Assembly (NCBI GenBank): GCA_051954235.1
Contig: JBQCHY010000056.1
Location: forward strand, 124,001 to 188,000
Source of the DNA: 62-47 sp051954235
Lineage (GTDB): Bacteria; Pseudomonadota; Alphaproteobacteria; Rhizobiales; Xanthobacteraceae
DNA: 64,000 nucleotides
Direction of reading: 5' to 3'
The translations under genes and the position numbers were made by a program. The notes under the pieces are model-generated. The model saw nothing but the letters and a program-made list of their open reading frames with translations. It ran no database searches and was not told the origin of the DNA. Positions 31,845 through 42,100 of the stretch are shown here, piece by piece. Within the stretch, counting starts at the first letter, position 1, and every line of letters begins with the position of its first letter.

Positions 31845-34046
31845 TCAATGCGCGAACATCATCGACACCTGAACGTGGCCGCGCGATCGCAAGACTTCGA
31901 GCGAGACACCGTCCCCATGGCGGCGCAAACGAAGATCAACGCTGCTTTCACCAAGCGACAGATCGTGAACAATCATCTCATTGAGGAAGGTCGGGAGATG
32001 CGGGTTGCGTAGCCGTATCTCGGCGGCGTCGGCATCGAACTCCAATCCGAGCGTCGCCTCGATCAATGAAAATGGCGTCGCGCTTGCCCACGCCTGCGGA
32101 GAGCAGGCGACCGGATACAGCGTCGGTCCGCGTCGCCGTTCTCGGCGAAATCCGCAGAACAGTTCCGGCAGCCGTCGCAACTCCATGTAGCTCGCCGCGT
32201 CGAATAAGCCCTTGAAAATCGTTTCGACCGAATGCTTGAGACCGTATCGCGCAAGGCCAAGAGCAATCAGGGCATTGTCATGAGGCCAGATCGATCCGTC
32301 GTGATAGGACATCGGATTATAGCGCGCCTCGCCGTGCGCTACGGTTCGGATGCCCCACCCGCTGAAAAACTGCGGCCGCATCAGATCAGCGGCCACCAGC
32401 CGGCCCCTATCCTCGCGAACGATTCCGCTAAACAGGAGTTGGCCTGCATTCGACGTCCGGACTCTGCAAGGAAGCTTGGCGCCATCGAGGGCCAATGCAT
32501 AGGTCCCGAGGTCGTCGCACCAGAAGGCATCTTCAAATCGTCGAGCCAGCCGCACGGCGTCGTCATCAAGCGCGCGCGCTCGATCCATCAATCCCAGACG
32601 TCGCGCACAACGGGCCGCAAGTCGCTTGCCGGCGAAGACATAACCCTGCACTTCCGCAAGCGCGATATCGCCTTCCGCCAAGCGCCCGTCCGCATGGAAG
32701 ATGGCATCGAAGGAATCCTTCCAGCCTTGATTGACAAGTCCCTGTTCGGATGCGCGCTGATACTCGACAAAGCCATCGCCATCGCGATCGCCGGGGCCGT
32801 CGATCCAGGCCAGTGCGGCTTCTACCGCTGGCCACAATTCGGCGAGCGTCGCGACATCGCCGGTGCGCTCGACATAGAGGCCGGCCAGCAGCACAAACAA
32901 GGGCGTCGAATCGACGCTGCCGTAATAGCAGGCGAACGGCACCTCGCGAAGCGCCGCCATTTCACCGCCGCGCATCTCGTGCAGGATCTTCCCGGGCTCG
33001 GCGTCGGACAGCGGATCCATCGCCTTGGCCTGGAATCTCGCGAGCCGCCGCAGTACACCACGCGCCACGCGCGGATCGATCCACAGCATCTGAAGTGCGG
33101 TAATCAACCCATCGCGACCGAACGTCGTCGAGTACCACGGGATTCCCGCATAGGGATAACGACCGTCCGGCGTCTCCGTCATCAGCATGTTGAGGTCGGC
33201 CATCGACTGGCACAACACCTCGTTGAGAATGTCATTCGACGTCTCGATTACGGCAGCGCCGGCCGTCGCCTCTCGCATTTCACGGCGATGCGCGAGAAGA
33301 CCGCGAAAGAACGGAGGGATTTTCCGTTCGGCGGGCAAATTACAGGAAATCGTAACAAACAACGAGACGACCTGCTGCGGCGCCAATTCGAGGTGATAGG
33401 TGGCGCTGTTGGCGTTCAGCATCGCCGGCGGCGGATCGAAATGAAGTCCCGTTGTTCGGATATTGCCGTCGAGCCCGGTGTACATCAGGTTCACATTCGC
33501 GGGCAGTTGCATTTCCGACAGGCTGGAGCCCCGGCGCGGCCGCTTTTCGCCGCGCACCTCGAACAAATCAGCAAAATCGCTATCGAACAGAAACGTCAGA
33601 TCGAAGCGCGCGCTGCGGTCGCCGTGGTTTTGTGCGGCGATCCGCTGATAGGCCGTCCCGCGCCACAGAAAGATGGTGCGCACGATATGGATCATGTCTT
33701 TCTGAAGAACGATCCGATCGCCACCGAAGATATCGGGATTGGTGAGATCGACCGTCAATCCCGAGTTGTCATCGCGTAGATTCGATCCGAGCAGCAACGG
33801 CTGCATATCGTTCAGGACCAGTTCGAATCTCGCGAGGTGCCGCGTGTCGGAATTGAACAATCCGTCCGGCCCGCCCGCGGACGCTCCGATGTCGCCGTGA
33901 CTATCAAGCACAACGAATGTGTCGTCATGCTTGAGCGTTCGCCGCGGCCGCGCCAAGGGCCCCGTCATCGGGATGTAGAATGGCGATTCCGAAACGATCG
34001 CCTCCCTTTCCGTGACTTCGACGCGGGTTGCGGCCTTAGTTGCCAT
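31845..34046 (-). CDS. Glycogen-debranching-type enzyme (amylo-alpha-1,6-glucosidase family)
   Basis: This is a protein of 733 residues. The start MATKAATRVEVTEREAIVSE has CGGAGG eight bases upstream. An N-terminal beta-sandwich domain (RPRRTLKHDDTFVVLDSHGD, GLFNSDTRHLARFELVL) is the archaeal/bacterial glycogen debranching N-terminal type. The C-terminal (alpha/alpha)6 barrel includes GIPWYSTTFGRDGLITALQM near 345 and SYHDGSIWPHDNALIALGL near 585, which carry the likely catalytic acids. It would trim alpha-1,6 branches or hydrolyse alpha-glucosides in the cytoplasm. The ABC exporter and glycosyltransferase nearby suggest a role in storage or exported glucan. Confidence 0.87.
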   Translation of the reverse strand: MATKAATRVEVTEREAIVSESPFYIPMTGPLARPRRTLKHDDTFVVLDSHGDIGASAGGPDGLFNSDTRHLARFELVLNDMQPLLLGSNLRDDNSGLTVDLTNPDIFGGDRIVLQKDMIHIVRTIFLWRGTAYQRIAAQNHGDRSARFDLTFLFDSDFADLFEVRGEKRPRRGSSLSEMQLPANVNLMYTGLDGNIRTTGLHFDPPPAMLNANSATYHLELAPQQVVSLFVTISCNLPAERKIPPFFRGLLAHRREMREATAGAAVIETSNDILNEVLCQSMADLNMLMTETPDGRYPYAGIPWYSTTFGRDGLITALQMLWIDPRVARGVLRRLARFQAKAMDPLSDAEPGKILHEMRGGEMAALREVPFACYYGSVDSTPLFVLLAGLYVERTGDVATLAELWPAVEAALAWIDGPGDRDGDGFVEYQRASEQGLVNQGWKDSFDAIFHADGRLAEGDIALAEVQGYVFAGKRLAARCARRLGLMDRARALDDDAVRLARRFEDAFWCDDLGTYALALDGAKLPCRVRTSNAGQLLFSGIVREDRGRLVAADLMRPQFFSGWGIRTVAHGEARYNPMSYHDGSIWPHDNALIALGLARYGLKHSVETIFKGLFDAASYMELRRLPELFCGFRRERRRGPTLYPVACSPQAWASATPFSLIEATLGLEFDADAAEIRLRNPHLPTFLNEMIVHDLSLGESSVDLRLRRHGDGVSLEVLRSRGHVQVSMMFAH

Positions 34047-34115
34047 ATCTAAACCTCCGTGAGGTTGAGAACCTTTGTGCGGGGTCAGCACGAATGCATT
34101 CACAGGCCTTCCCGC

Positions 34116-35879
34116 CTACGCCGCATGAACGGCGAGGCGGCGCATTTCCTGTGTCACGAGTTGCCGGTAAGGCCCCTGAATGCGCATCAGATGATCCGGA
34201 GGACCGTCCTCGACGATGCGGCCGCCCTTGAGCACAACGACACGGTCAAAATTCCGCACTGTCGTCAGCCGATGCGCGATGGCGATGACGGTGCGCCCCT
34301 GCATCAGCCGATTGAGCGCCTCGCGAACCGCCTCCTCGGACTCGGTATCGAGCGCCGCTGTCGCCTCGTCGAGCAGCAGGATCGGCGCATCTTTAAGAAA
34401 CGCGCGCGCGATCGCGATGCGTTGACGCTGGCCGCCGGAAAGTCTGACTCCCCTGTCGCCGACCAGCGTAGCAAGCCCCTCCGGCAAGCTGTCGACAAAG
34501 TCACAACGCGCGGCGATGGCTGCGCGCCGCACCTCGTCATCGGTGGCGGTTGGACGACCGTATCGAATATTATCGATAATCGACCGATGAAACAGTGAAA
34601 TGTCCTGCGGGACGACAGAGATGGCATCGCGCAAACTCTGCTGGGTGACATGAGCGATATTCTGCCCCCCAATGGTAACGCTTCCGCGGTCGACATCGTA
34701 GAACCGCTGAAGAAGAGCAAACAGGGTAGATTTTCCGCCGCCAGACGGCCCGACGATGCCGACCCTTTGGCCGGCTGGAACTCTCAACTCCAACCCATCG
34801 AACACCTTGAATCCGTCAGGATAACTGAACGAAACATTGCCGAAGGAAATCGCCACACCCTTCCTCACCAAGGGAGCTGCCTCGGGATGATCTTGCAGTT
34901 CATGCGGCACCAGAAGTGTCGCGATCGCTTCTGACATTCGCGCCAGATGTTGCGTCACATCTACGAGGGCCACCGCAAGGTCGCGCGTCGCGTGCAAAAT
35001 CGAAAGGCCCAGCGTACAGACCAGCACGACATCGCCGGTACTGGCGCTGCCGCGCTGCCAAAGCACGATCGCCCAAGCCAGCAGACCCAAGGTCAGAATG
35101 ACCGTCACCGCCGCATGCATCAGCCGCAGCTTTTCGAGGTAGCGCAGACTTCGGCCGCGTGCCTTCATCTCCCGATCGATGGTCGCATCGAACCGATCGT
35201 GCTCGTGGCGCAGGCCGCAGAATGCGCGGACCAGCGCCATGTTGTTGATCACGTCCACCATCTCGCCGTCGACGGCGGCGGCCTTGCCGGCGAAGTCGTC
35301 ATGCAACGGCTTGCCGGCCGCCGCCATCCGGAACATCGCGACCACGACGATGCCGGCAATCACCGCAAGCCCGCTGGCCATCGGGATACTTACGGTTCCG
35401 ATCAGGATGATCGCCGCAATAGTGGCGATGCACGGCGGCAGCACGTTCCAGGCGAACATATTCTCCACTGTGAACACCGCGTTCGACGCCGCAGTGATCC
35501 GGCTGCTCAACATGCCCGGCAATCGATTGGCGAAATAGCTTGGCGCATGTCCTGTCAGATGCCGGAAGATGTCGGAACGAAGATCGCCCGTCACATCAAC
35601 GAATGTGTAGCTCGCCCTCCAACTCGCGACCCTCCATAAAAAATTATCGGCGCAGATCAGTCCCATGAGGAGAGCGAATGCCAGCCATACGCCATCGCTG
35701 AAGCTGGGTCCCGCGGACAGTGCGTCCACAAGCGCCTTGACGCCGTATTGCGTTCCGACTGAACACGTCACCGCCGCAATTACCGCACCGAGGATCAACG
35801 CGTGCGCCGCGAGATGACGACGCAGATAGCCCATCACGAGTGAGAACGGGCGATCGACGTAAGCTGATAGATTATCCAT
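34116..35879 (-). CDS. ABC exporter with fused membrane and ATPase domains
   Basis: This is a half-size exporter of 587 residues. Six helices are in the first 320 residues, including LAAHALILGAVIAAVTCSVG. The ATPase part has GPSGGGKST near 385, LSGGQRQRIAIARAF near 490 and LLLDEATAALDTESEEAV near 515. Homodimers of this type export lipids, glucans or drugs. It is upstream of the debranching enzyme on the same strand and divergent from the glycosyltransferase, so glycan or glycolipid export is plausible but not proven. Confidence 0.87.
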   Translation of the reverse strand: MDNLSAYVDRPFSLVMGYLRRHLAAHALILGAVIAAVTCSVGTQYGVKALVDALSAGPSFSDGVWLAFALLMGLICADNFLWRVASWRASYTFVDVTGDLRSDIFRHLTGHAPSYFANRLPGMLSSRITAASNAVFTVENMFAWNVLPPCIATIAAIILIGTVSIPMASGLAVIAGIVVVAMFRMAAAGKPLHDDFAGKAAAVDGEMVDVINNMALVRAFCGLRHEHDRFDATIDREMKARGRSLRYLEKLRLMHAAVTVILTLGLLAWAIVLWQRGSASTGDVVLVCTLGLSILHATRDLAVALVDVTQHLARMSEAIATLLVPHELQDHPEAAPLVRKGVAISFGNVSFSYPDGFKVFDGLELRVPAGQRVGIVGPSGGGKSTLFALLQRFYDVDRGSVTIGGQNIAHVTQQSLRDAISVVPQDISLFHRSIIDNIRYGRPTATDDEVRRAAIAARCDFVDSLPEGLATLVGDRGVRLSGGQRQRIAIARAFLKDAPILLLDEATAALDTESEEAVREALNRLMQGRTVIAIAHRLTTVRNFDRVVVLKGGRIVEDGPPDHLMRIQGPYRQLVTQEMRRLAVHAA

Positions 35880-36175
35880 CGATTATTGAGCCTCGGTTTG
35901 GAGTGAACGATGTTGCGTAAGCAAACGCAGTCACAACTGGTTGGAAAGAAAACCCCTGCACGTGCTCCACATTTGCCCTCACTTCGACACACGCTTTGAG
36001 GCAACGGCCTGAATAGTTCTGACTTCACGGATTCGTTGAATCAGTGATGTGACTGGGTGGAGGAACTCGAACTGTCGGAGGAACCCTACAGAAGCGAAAA
36101 CGTTCCCCGCTTCGGGCAGGGCTGACCCTCGCGCGACAAAGATCGCACACTTAAAATTTGACAGGAGGTTGTCAG

Positions 36176-37243
36176 ATGCGCATTGCGCAAGTTGCTCCGC
36201 TGACGGAGGCTGTTCCGCCCAGACTGTATGGCGGCACTGAACGGGTGGTTCACTGGTTGACGGAGGAGCTTGTCGCGTTAGGTCACGATGTCACGCTATT
36301 TGCCAGCGGCGACTCCCACACTTCGGCTCGGCTCGAAGCGGCATGGCCGAAGGCTTTGCGCCTCGACGGCTCGGTTCGCGACCCGAACGCGCTTCATATG
36401 GTGATGCTGGAACGGGTTCGACGAAAATGTGACGATGGCGAATTCGATTTCCTCCACTTCCATCTCGACTACTATCCGTTCTCACTATTCTCAAGACAAT
36501 CAACCCCCTTCCTGACAACGCTCCACGGACGTCTCGATCTTCCCGAACATCAACCGGTCTTTTCGACATTCTCATCGATCCCGGTAATTTCGATTTCGAA
36601 TGCGCAGCGACGGCCCGTCCCTCACGCGCGATGGCTGCGTACGATTCATCATGGGCTTCCTGAAAAGCTCCTGACGCCGCAGCCAATCAGGCCGGGCTAC
36701 CTCGCCGTGCTTGGTCGCATCGCGCCAGAGAAAGGCGTCGATCGTGCGATCAGCATCGCGATCCGATGCGGCATCCCGCTCAAGATCGCCGCGAAAATCG
36801 ACCGCGCCGACGAAGAATACTATCACGAGCGGATCCGCCCGATGATGGACCACCCGCTGGTGGAATATATCGGCGAGATCAACGACCGGGAGAAATCCGA
36901 TTTTCTCAGCGGCGCCATTGGCCTGATGGTTCCGATCGATTGGCCAGAGCCGTTCGGCCTAGTCATGATCGAGGCAATGGCTTGCGGAACGCCGGTTATC
37001 GCCTTCAACCGCGGCTCGGTTGCCGAGATCGTGGACGATGGACAAACCGGGTTCGTCGTCGAGGACGACACCAGCGCTGTCGCTGCGGTCGATCGATTGT
37101 CCGCTCTCGACCGGGCGGCTATCCGCAAGGAATTCGAGAAGCGTTTCACCGCCCGGCGAATGGCGCTCGACTATCTCGAAACCTACCGCGAGTTGATGGA
37201 TGATGTGGAACCCCACATCAAACTTGTCAGCAACGCCAGCTAG
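36176..37243 (+). CDS. Glycosyltransferase family 4 protein
   Basis: This is a GT-B enzyme of 355 residues. The ATG at 36176 has GGAGG eight bases upstream (MRIAQVAPLTEAVPPRLYGG). The N-terminal Rossmann part has TERVVHWLTEELVALGHDVTLF. The nucleotide-sugar-binding half has GRIAPEKGVDRAISIAIRCG near 185 and the donor motif EPFGLVMIEAMACGTPVIAF near 256. It uses a sugar nucleotide to extend a glycan in the cytoplasm. Divergently arranged from the ABC exporter; the two may serve one glycan pathway. Confidence 0.9.
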   Translation: MRIAQVAPLTEAVPPRLYGGTERVVHWLTEELVALGHDVTLFASGDSHTSARLEAAWPKALRLDGSVRDPNALHMVMLERVRRKCDDGEFDFLHFHLDYYPFSLFSRQSTPFLTTLHGRLDLPEHQPVFSTFSSIPVISISNAQRRPVPHARWLRTIHHGLPEKLLTPQPIRPGYLAVLGRIAPEKGVDRAISIAIRCGIPLKIAAKIDRADEEYYHERIRPMMDHPLVEYIGEINDREKSDFLSGAIGLMVPIDWPEPFGLVMIEAMACGTPVIAFNRGSVAEIVDDGQTGFVVEDDTSAVAAVDRLSALDRAAIRKEFEKRFTARRMALDYLETYRELMDDVEPHIKLVSNAS

Positions 37244-37274
37244 TGACCGGCATCCCTCGCGGGATGAACGAATT

Positions 37275-37301
37275 CGGGGTGGATGAAAAATATCCACCCC
37301 G
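37275..37301 (+). terminator. Hairpin after the glycosyltransferase gene
   Basis: CGGGGTGGAT / ATCCACCCCG forms a perfect 10-base stem with loop GAAAAAT, 31 bases after the stop codon. There is no T-run after it, so it may stabilise the mRNA or act with Rho. Confidence 0.55.
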
Positions 37302-37419
37302 ATCGGCGACGAGCACACAATCACCACCTCATATCCACCAAATGATCACACAAAGCACGGCCGAACACCATGCTCTGACAATAAAGTACGAGAGGTGGAC
37401 GGCAGAAGGAGCAAACTCC

Positions 37420-37782
37420 ATGCGAACCTTGGCAACATCAGCGATCGCCGCTTTCCTCATCTTCGGCGGCCCCACCTTGGCTCAGACGCAAGCCACCCCC
37501 GCACCTTCAAACACCGAGACGCAATCGCAAGAGAGCGGCGTCACGATCCGAAGCATTCAGGTTGTCGACGTCGAAGATCTTGGATCTGACATCCGAGCGA
37601 AAATCGATTCGCTTCTCGAGAATGCAAAACAGGAAGATCTGAAATCGCTTCGCGATTCGATCGATGCAACTCCTCAAGCCGTCTCCGCGCTGAAGGCAAA
37701 GGGACGCGTCTCCGCACAGGTTGTCGCCATCAATGTCGACGACAACGGCATTCTCACGATGTTCACCAAGAAGAATGCATGA
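37420..37782 (+). CDS. Small exported protein of unknown function
   Basis: This is a protein of 120 residues with a signal peptide (MRTLATSAIAAFLIFGGPTL, cleaved after AQ). GAAGGAG lies eight bases before the ATG; the longer frame runs through the hairpin. The mature part has a Thr/Pro/Ser/Gln-rich linker, then SGVTIRSIQVVDVEDLGSDI and a helical region with RDSIDATPQAVSALKAKG. It ends in a short strand NVDDNGILTMFTKKNA. I do not recognise the family. It is followed after 20 bases by another small gene. Confidence 0.75.
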   Translation: MRTLATSAIAAFLIFGGPTLAQTQATPAPSNTETQSQESGVTIRSIQVVDVEDLGSDIRAKIDSLLENAKQEDLKSLRDSIDATPQAVSALKAKGRVSAQVVAINVDDNGILTMFTKKNA

Positions 37783-37802
37783 TCACTGGAGTATGAATCG
37801 TC

Positions 37803-38096
37803 ATGAAATTGAACGCAGCGCAAGTCAACGAAACACTGACGCAGTTGGATGCACGGGTTCTTCCCGATGATCATCCCGCGGTCGGCAAGTTGAGTGAATT
37901 GTTTGGCGATCACACTTTCTTTGTCGATGAGAGCGGCTTGAAGGTGCTGGAATCGACCGGATCAGAGGAAGCCGAAACCCAGGCCGGTTCGGTCGTCAGT
38001 CTTGCCGATTGGAGCGATGCGACATCCAGCACCCTGAGAGCACATCAACCGACGCCAACAGGCGTGGTGGTCGTCCTAAGCCAATCCAAGCACTAG
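37803..38096 (+). CDS. Small acidic protein of unknown function
   Basis: This is a cytoplasmic protein of 97 residues, starting MKLNAAQVNETLTQLDARVL. The middle contains LSELFGDHTFFVDESGLKVL and the C-terminus ends in a hydrophobic strand PTGVVVVLSQSKH. It is acidic and has no signal peptide or known motif. It follows the exported protein gene by 20 bases and probably shares its mRNA. A strong hairpin lies 38 bases after the stop. Confidence 0.7.
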   Translation: MKLNAAQVNETLTQLDARVLPDDHPAVGKLSELFGDHTFFVDESGLKVLESTGSEEAETQAGSVVSLADWSDATSSTLRAHQPTPTGVVVVLSQSKH

Positions 38097-38133
38097 TGCC
38101 TCTTGCGGCATCCATAATTGAGACGCTCCATGA

Positions 38134-38167
38134 GCAGAGCGAGCCCCTCATAAACGGCTCGCTCTGC
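38134..38167. terminator. Bidirectional terminator-like hairpin
   Basis: GCAGAGCGAGCC (38134-38145) and GGCTCGCTCTGC (38156-38167) form a perfect 12-base stem around a 10-base loop. It lies between the convergent small gene and the CDF transporter gene, where it could end transcription from both sides. T-runs are weak. Confidence 0.65.
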
Positions 38168-38187
38168 GTCTAGCCTTTCCTCCTTAT

Positions 38188-39153
38188 TTAGACGTGGAGG
38201 ACAACCTCGCTCGCCCGCAGAGCCTGATCCTCGACTTGAATCGTCACATGGTCGATATCGTAGTCTTCTTTCATGATCCGGCGAGATTCCAGCAGGACGT
38301 CACGCTGCCCCGAGATGTCAGAAACCACGAGGTGGCAGCTCATGGCGTCGAACCCGGAGGTGATCGTCCAGACGTGCAAATCATGCACAGAGATTACGCC
38401 TTTAATTTTCAAGAGTTTGTCCTGAAGCAACGCAATATCGACATTCGACGGAACTCCCTCCATCAAAATGTGCGTGACCTGCTTCAGCAAAAACCACGTC
38501 CGCGGCACGATGAACAGACCGATTCCGGCACCGATGATCGGATCCGCCAGCCGCCAGCCTTTCCACATCATCAGCAAAGCTGCGACGATTACGCCGATCG
38601 ATCCGAGCATGTCACTGAGGACTTCGAAATAGGCTCCTTTGACGTTCACGCTTTCGGATGAGCCTGCCGCCAAAAGGCGTATGCTGATCAGATTGACCAC
38701 AAGCCCGATGGTGGCCACCGCGAGCATCGGCCCGCTCAGGATTTCCGGCGGAGAGACAAAACGCTCGTAGGATTCGTAAAGGATGTAGACCGTCAACAAC
38801 AGCAGGACCACCGCGTTTGCCTGCGCCGACAGCACTTCCATTCGCAGATAGCCGTAAGTCCGCTGCGGCGTGGCCTCACGCGCGGCAAATCGAATGGCCA
38901 GGAGAGCCAAAGCGAGGCCTCCGACATCGGTCAGCATGTGCGCGGCATCCGCCAACAAGGCGAGACTGCCCGTTACCAGACCACCAATGACCTCCGCCAC
39001 CATATAGGTCGCAGTCAGACCGAGCGCCCAGGCGAGTTTGCGGGCATGTTGTGCGGCCGCCGTACCAGCTACTCCTCCGCCGTGCATTCGTACCTCCGGA
39101 AATATCCGACGGACTTTATCGATCAGTTCTTGAATCCATTTTTTGCTACCCAA
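38188..39153 (-). CDS. Cation diffusion facilitator (CzcD-like metal efflux)
   Basis: This is a divalent-cation/proton antiporter of 321 residues with six helices and a C-terminal ferredoxin-like metal domain (TSGFDAMSCHLVVSDISG). The first metal-binding site reads AHMLTD (HxxxD) in helix 2. The second in helix 5 reads EVLSD instead of HVLSD, replacing His by Glu. It overlaps the end of czcA by 8 bases and is the last gene of the metal efflux operon. Likely substrates are Zn, Co, Cd or Ni. Confidence 0.9.
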   Translation of the reverse strand: MGSKKWIQELIDKVRRIFPEVRMHGGGVAGTAAAQHARKLAWALGLTATYMVAEVIGGLVTGSLALLADAAHMLTDVGGLALALLAIRFAAREATPQRTYGYLRMEVLSAQANAVVLLLLTVYILYESYERFVSPPEILSGPMLAVATIGLVVNLISIRLLAAGSSESVNVKGAYFEVLSDMLGSIGVIVAALLMMWKGWRLADPIIGAGIGLFIVPRTWFLLKQVTHILMEGVPSNVDIALLQDKLLKIKGVISVHDLHVWTITSGFDAMSCHLVVSDISGQRDVLLESRRIMKEDYDIDHVTIQVEDQALRASEVVLHV

Positions 39154-42100
39154 TTTTGCCGTCGGTCGCCTTCACTTCGGTGCCGATCGCCAAGGATTCC
39201 TTGCGGAACAAGACATAGAGCGCCGGAAGCACCAGCAACGTCAGGATCGTCGAGGACACGACCCCCCCGATCACTACCGTCGCCAACGGCCGCTGAACTT
39301 CGGCGCCCGCCCCGGTCGCAATCGCCATGGGAACGAAGCCGAGCGAAGCGACAAGCGCCGTCATCAGGACCGGCCTCAACCTTGTCAGCGCACCGTCTCG
39401 AACGGCTTCGTGTATCGGCTTTCCTTCCCTGCGTAGCCGCTCGATGAAGGTAATGATCACAAGCCCGTTCAGAACCGCCACGCCCGAAAGTGCGATGAAG
39501 CCGATGCCGGCGCTGATCGACAGGGGAATGCCGCGAAGGAGAAGTGCGAAAATTCCTCCTGTGAGCGCCAGCGGAACACCGCTGAAAACCAGCATCGCAT
39601 CCGCCGCCGATCCGAGGCTTACGAAGAGCAGCAGGAAGATCAGAAGTAGCGCGATCGGTACCACGATCATCAGGCGCTCCGTCGCGGAGACCAATTGCTC
39701 GAACTGCCCGCCCCAGCCGATCCAATAGCCGGCCGGCATCTTGACCTTCTGCGCGATCTGCCTTTCTGCATCGACAACGAACGAGCCGAGGTCCCTGCCG
39801 CGAACGTTGGCAGACACCACGATGCGCCGTTTGCCGTCTTCGCGGCTGATCTGGTTCGGACCGGGCGCGATCGATATCTCGGCAAGTTCCGACAGCGGTG
39901 CATAGCGCATTTGCGCGAGCGAAGACGTTCCGAATGTAGCGGGCGTCGCCTTGGTTGAAGACTCAACGGGCGGCAAAGGTATGGGGAGCGCCCGGATCGC
40001 TTCGATGTCCGATCGCAGACCGTCGGGAAGCCGCACCACGAGGTCGAAGCGCCTGTCGCCCTCGAAGACGAGACCGGCACTCTTGCCGCCGACCGCAATC
40101 TCGACAATGCCCTGCACGTCGGCCACGCTGATGCCAAAACGGGACAAGTCTTGCCGATCCAGCTTGACGGTTAAAACCGGCAAACCCGTCACCTGTTCCG
40201 TGCGAACGTCAGCCGCGCCTTGAACGTTTTGAAGAACTGCCTGCACCTGATTTGCAAGCTGAGCCAATACCTCAAGATCGTCGCCGAAAATCTTGACCCC
40301 GACATCGCTGCGAACACCGGAGATCAACTCGTTGAAACGCAGTTGGATCGGCTGCGATATCTCGTAGCCGCTGCCGGCGATCTCCTCGGCTGCAGCCTCG
40401 ATCTCCGTCACCAATTGCGACTTCGGCTTTCTCGGATCAGGCCATTCGCTGCGTGGCTTGAGCATCACATAACCGTCCGAGATCGATGGAGGCATCGGGT
40501 CGGTGGCGACTTCAGCAGTGCCTGTCCGGGCAAAGCTTTCCTTCACCTCCGGGATTTTCTTCAGCCGCTTCTCGAGTGCCCGCTGCATCTCCAGCGACTG
40601 AGTCAGACTGGTGCCCGGAATCCGCAACGCCTGAATCGCAACATCACCCTCATCGAGGCTCGGGATGAACTCCCCACCCATACGCGATGCCGCGTATCCG
40701 CTGACGACCACGAGAGCCGCCGCCGCGACCGCGACAACGCCCCGGAGGTGTATTGCACGATCCAACAGCGGCTCATAGATGCGGCGCGCGCCCCGCATGA
40801 ACCAATTCTCCTTCTCGGAGATTTTTCCCGTCACGAACAGGGCGACCGCCGCGGGCACAAACGTCATGGATAGCAGACTGGCCCCAAGCAGAGCGAACAA
40901 CACCGTCAGCGCCATCGGTGTGAACATCTTGCCTTCGACCCCCGTGAGAGTCAGGACCGGCAGGTAGACAACGGCAATGATCAATGTCCCAAACAAGCTC
41001 GGTTTGATGACTTCTCGCGATCCCTTCACGATCGTCTCGAAACGTTCGTCCCGAGTCAGAAGGCGTCCCCTCGCCTGCTGCTCATGAGCCAGAAGGCGAA
41101 GGCAATTCTCCACGATGATCACGGCGCCGTCGATGATGATGCCGAAGTCGATCGCGCCAAGGCTCATCAGGTTGGCGCTCACCTTGTTTTCAAACATCCC
41201 GGTAATCGTGAACAGCATCGACAAGGGAATGACCAAGGCTGTCGCGAATGCCGCCTTCAGATTTCCCAAAATGAGAAAAAGCACCGCGATGACCAGCAAG
41301 GCGCCTTCGACCAGGTTCTTCTCAACTGTGGCAATGGTTGCATTGATGAGATGCGTCCGGTCGTAGATCGCTCGGACGGAAATTCCTTCGGGCAACGAGC
41401 GTTCGATCTGCTTCAGTTTCGCCGCGACTCGTTGCGCGACGGTTCGTCCATTCTCACCGATCAACAGCATTGTCGTTCCGAGGACAACCTCCTGGCCGTC
41501 ATGCGTCGCGGCTCCGGTGCGCAAATCCCGTCCCTCGCGGACATCGGAGACGTCCATAATCCTGACCGGAACCCCGCTTCGAGAACCGATGACGATCTGT
41601 TTGATGTCATCGATGCCTCCAACCTGTCCTGGCGTCCGAACCAGATACTGCTCGCCGTTCTTCTCGATGTAGCCTGCACCGACATTCGCATTGTTGACGG
41701 CGAGCGAGGTCATCACGTCACGGAAGCTAAGGCGATAAGCCATCAGCTTGCCCGGGTCCGGCATGACGTGAAACTGTTTCTCAAAGCCCCCGATGGTGTT
41801 GACTTCGTTGACGCCGGCGACGATCCGCAACTGCGGCTTGATGATCCAATCCTGAATGGTTCTCAGGTCCGTCAGTCCGTAGGGAGTGCCGTCTGCACGC
41901 TTGGCATCGTCCCTTGCTTCCACAGTGTACATGTAGATTTCGCCGAGGCCGGTCGATACCGGCCCCATCGCGGTCTCGATTCCGGTGGGAAGCGAATCCT
42001 TGATGCGTTGAACGCGTTCGTTGACGAGTTGGCGTGCGAAATAAATGTCCGTTCCATCCTTCAACACGACCGTCACCTGGCTGAGGCCGTAACGGGACAG

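Noticed and set aside
32232..33779. Forward-strand open frame of 515 codons
   Set aside because: Shadow of the debranching enzyme; no ribosome-binding site and no recognisable domain.
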